Shown: positions 63,391 through 64,000 of the stretch, one piece after another
How positions within the stretch are numbered: position 1 is the stretch's first letter
Layout: every line of letters starts with the position of its first letter
From: Dryomyza anilis
Lineage: Eukaryota > Arthropoda > Insecta > Diptera > Dryomyzidae
Direction: 5' to 3'
Assembly: GCA_951804985.1 (NCBI GenBank)
Contig: OX638135.1
Coordinates: 39,840,002 to 39,904,001 of the forward strand
Length of the DNA stretch: 64,000 nucleotides
The notes under the pieces: generated by a model
Database searches by the model: none
The model's input: only the letters and a program-made list of their open reading frames with translations
Told to the model about the DNA's origin: nothing
Position numbers and translations under genes: made by a program

Positions 63391-64000
63391 TTGATTGAAG
63401 ATTTCTTCTCTGGACAATTGGATGCGGAGTGTCCGAATCCTTGACAGTTGTAGCACTTCGGGCCTGTGTTATTTTTCTGGCTCTTTTTAAACTTTTGATG
63501 TAAAGAAAATGCAGCTTCGTCCTTTGTTGTCACGCATTTGACGTCTTGCATGAGTTTCAGTTTTATTGCGTTGCCTGTAATAGACATTCCGGAGCTCTGT
63601 ATGCCCATGATCATGGGCTTGTACTCGTCCGGCAGCCCTGCAAGCATCATAGAACCTGTCCATTCATCGTCGACATTGAGACCAACACCACGGAGCGCGT
63701 GTGCGTTGTTAAGCACCTCGTTAACTTAGTCTTCAACGTTGCTAAATTCGCTCAGCTTAGTAGCGCATAACATCTGGATCAATCCAACTCTACGTACCAG
63801 ACCTGAATCTTGATAAATTTTGGCAAACATCTCCCAAATTTCCTTCACAGTTTTGCAGTCGACCAATAGAATAAACTCGGATTTCGCCTCCACCAGTTTC
63901 TTAGCATTCGTCTCCGTCCCAAGTACCGCCTTCCACAAATTTCGCATATGAAAAGGCTTCAACCGCAAATTTCCAATTCTGAAAATTCTCACTTCCGCAG
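63391..64000 (-). pseudogene. gag: Copia gag, truncated by window edge
   Basis: The Gag frame from beyond the right edge to 63726 reads capsid-type sequence (IWEMFAKIYQ), has one in-frame TAA at 63726-63728, and continues with GLPDEYKPMIMG to a CX2CX4HX4C zinc knuckle (CYNCQGFGHSASNC, about 63460-63420). Only that single stop separates the two Gag parts, so this is one of the better preserved regions. Confidence 0.8.

Larger units (their letters stand above)
60365..64000 (-). mobile_element. Copia/Ty1 retrotransposon, partial at window edge
   Basis: Gag, protease, integrase, reverse transcriptase and RNase H occur in the Ty1/Copia order on the minus strand (integrase before RT). The element continues past the right edge. 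Six or more frameshifts and stops show that it is dead. Confidence 0.9.

Overview
The window is non-coding eukaryotic DNA made almost entirely of transposable elements. AT-richness, short introns (62-102 nt), a tRNA-derived SINE and the mix of Gypsy, BEL/Pao, Copia and RNase H-bearing LINE families point to an insect. A dipteran fly is my best guess, with low confidence. I see no single-copy host gene.

Region 1 (1-1311) is AT-rich spacer followed by a minus-strand tRNA-derived SINE. Region 2 (1312-45367) is a tandem array of twelve copies of a DUF4806-carrying DNA transposon and its right-hand flank. Unit 1 alone keeps the left terminus, with a 16-bp terminal inverted repeat at 1312-1327. The matching right terminus occurs in eleven units, first at 7202-7217. 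Units 3-12 each start inside the element (equivalent of position 1583), run through its right end, and carry about 520-575 bp of old flanking DNA. The period is about 3.71 or 3.76 kb. Units 3-8 alternate in type, giving a 7,474-bp dimeric higher-order repeat. Each unit carries a spliced minus-strand gene whose exons join in phase into a DUF4806-like protein. All complete copies share a break near the 3' end, and the last copy also has a nonsense mutation.

Region 3 (45368-47300) holds the native flank of the array and a foldback-like inverted-repeat element. Region 4 (47321-50473) is a decayed plus-strand Gypsy/Ty3 element (gag, RT, RNase H, integrase) with lost catalytic residues. Region 5 (50474-52464) is spacer with a roughly 126-bp AT microsatellite, a palindrome and a candidate LTR.

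Region 6 (52465-60300) is a minus-strand BEL/Pao element. A plus-strand LINE (53115-57506) is inserted in it, flanked by an 11-bp target-site duplication. When the LINE is ignored, the BEL pol frame runs through the duplication to a stop at 53090. It is followed by a Thr/Asn-rich, zinc-knuckle gag-like ORF downstream of pol, an unusual order. A second, non-coding insertion (about 59246-60004) cuts the BEL reverse transcriptase next to its active site. Region 7 (60312-64000) is a minus-strand Copia element running off the right edge.

The genes do not form a pathway. The window records nested insertions followed by tandem amplification of one transposon-bearing segment. The least familiar parts are the DUF4806 transposon, its higher-order array, and the pol-then-gag-like BEL layout.
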